Shown here piece by piece: positions 4,429 to 5,090 of a DNA stretch of 5,090 nucleotides. This DNA is from Desulforhopalus sp. (lineage in GTDB: Bacteria > Desulfobacterota > Desulfobulbia > Desulfobulbales > Desulfocapsaceae), in the NCBI GenBank assembly GCA_023231425.1, contig JALNVI010000118.1, forward strand, positions 1-5,090, in the 5' to 3' direction. The notes under the pieces are model-generated. The model made no database searches and had not been told where the DNA came from. It was given only the letters and a program-made list of their open reading frames with translations. Position 1 is the stretch's first letter. Each line of letters begins with the position of its first letter. Made by a program: the position numbers and the translations under genes.

Positions 4429-5090
4429 GTACCAATATACCACCTATTGGAGTTCTCACACAATTTTTACCTGCTCGCTTTGCTGCGTAAACCCCTTCGT
4501 CCGCAGCCTTGATCAGGGCTTCGAAAGTTTTCACGTCATCACTGCGGAGTGCAACACCGACACTGACACTCCCATGCCAGTACCCGTCCCCTGTTGGTAC
4601 ACGCATTTGTGATACATTATCCCTGATTATTTCTGCAATTTGTAATCCACCAGCTCTACCCGTATTGGGACAAATGATTAAAAATTCATCCCCACCCAAT
4701 CGACTGACAACATCATCTGTTCGTACGCTGTATTGAAGTGTTCTTGACAGCTCACACAAGACATGATCACCAGCGTCATGCCCATAGGTATCATTCACAT
4801 CCTTAAAATTGTCTGCATCAATCATCATCAAAAATATCGGTTTTCCTGATTGTGTTGATTCCTCCCAATATTTTTTTAACTGCTGCATGGCATGCCTTCT
4901 ATTTGGCAAGTTAGTCAAAACATCAGTTAAAGCAATTTTCTCGAGGTTCTTATTTGCTTTGTGTAACTTTTGAGTAAGTTTTTTACGTTTCTTCTCACTT
5001 TCTTTGTGCTCTCTTATTTCTGATTGAAGTTGCTGGTTTGTTGCGTTTAGCGCAGCAGTTCTTAGTTCAACCATTATTTCAAGTTTGTCT
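4424..5090 (-). CDS. Diguanylate cyclase (GGDEF), 5' part outside window
   Basis: This is the C-terminal part of a GGDEF protein that makes cyclic di-GMP from two GTP. I count residues from an internal ATG at 5074, which is probably not the true start: the frame stays open to the window edge (KLEI before MVELRTA), and the segment reads like the linker after a sensor domain. Residues 1-45 form a charged coiled coil. The cyclase domain follows: DVLTNLPNRR (51-60), IDADNFKDVNDTYGHDAGD (85-103), an RTDD inhibitory site (118-121) five residues before the intact GGDEF (127-131), SVSVGVAL (169-176) and ADEGVYAAKRAGKN (191-204). It should therefore be an active cyclase with product inhibition. No EAL domain follows. 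The last eight residues (PIGGILVP) lie beyond the usual end of the domain, and the TGA stop falls in repeat copy B. The gene looks more AT-rich than its neighbours. Input domain and signal are outside the window. Confidence 0.93.
   Translation of the reverse strand, partial: DKLEIMVELRTAALNATNQQLQSEIREHKESEKKRKKLTQKLHKANKNLEKIALTDVLTNLPNRRHAMQQLKKYWEESTQSGKPIFLMMIDADNFKDVNDTYGHDAGDHVLCELSRTLQYSVRTDDVVSRLGGDEFLIICPNTGRAGGLQIAEIIRDNVSQMRVPTGDGYWHGSVSVGVALRSDDVKTFEALIKAADEGVYAAKRAGKNCVRTPIGGILVP

Noticed and set aside
4255..4443. Minus-strand open frame of 62 codons with repeated VYRLPG
   Set aside because: It is the translation of the 18-bp tandem array and repeat flank, overlaps the cyclase stop codon and has no convincing ribosome site. 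The hexapeptide repeat follows from 18 being divisible by three.
5072..5074. ATG at 5074 as the true start of the cyclase
   Set aside because: The frame is open to the window edge, no ribosome site precedes this ATG, and the residues around it read as a continuous sensor-to-GGDEF coiled coil.

Overview
The window reads as a chromosomal stretch of a Gram-negative environmental bacterium. The gene set (TPP-riboswitch-controlled thiazole salvage, a TAXI-type TRAP receptor, a GGDEF sensor) and the scattered repeats would fit a desulfobacterial sulfate reducer. That is an impression from gene content and style, not from a marker gene. All four supported genes lie on the minus strand, so transcription runs from high to low coordinates.

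Region by region, in transcription order. (1) 5090-4424: the 3' part of a diguanylate cyclase gene whose reading frame is still open at the window edge. It has an intact GGDEF motif and an RxxD inhibitory site. (2) 4428-4184: repeat copy B, with four tandem 18-bp units; the cyclase stop codon lies inside its end. (3) 4168-3135: a leader with a clear Shine-Dalgarno site, then a periplasmic TAXI-family TRAP receptor with no membrane partner in view. (4) 3117-3073: a large hairpin that probably ends this transcript. (5) 2976-2771: repeat copy A, a diverged direct repeat of copy B. The receptor gene therefore sits between two copies of the same repeat. (6) 2743-2612: a probable promoter and then a textbook TPP riboswitch. 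(7) 2611-331: an expression platform with a matching anti-Shine-Dalgarno sequence, then thiM and a 406-residue Nramp-fold transporter, followed by a hairpin at 310-278. The last 277 bases hold no recognisable gene.

The thiamine unit is the coherent system here. ThiM phosphorylates hydroxyethylthiazole for thiamine salvage, and the TPP riboswitch should shut the operon when thiamine diphosphate is plentiful. The second gene looks like an Nramp metal transporter by fold, but the DPGN and MPH metal-binding motifs are replaced (GPGT and HVT). Its place behind thiM under a TPP switch suggests that it imports a thiamine precursor, most simply hydroxyethylthiazole, rather than a divalent metal. This is the most interesting hypothesis in the window. 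The second point of interest is the repeat family around the receptor gene, which carries a REP-like bulged hairpin and an expanded tandem array in one copy.
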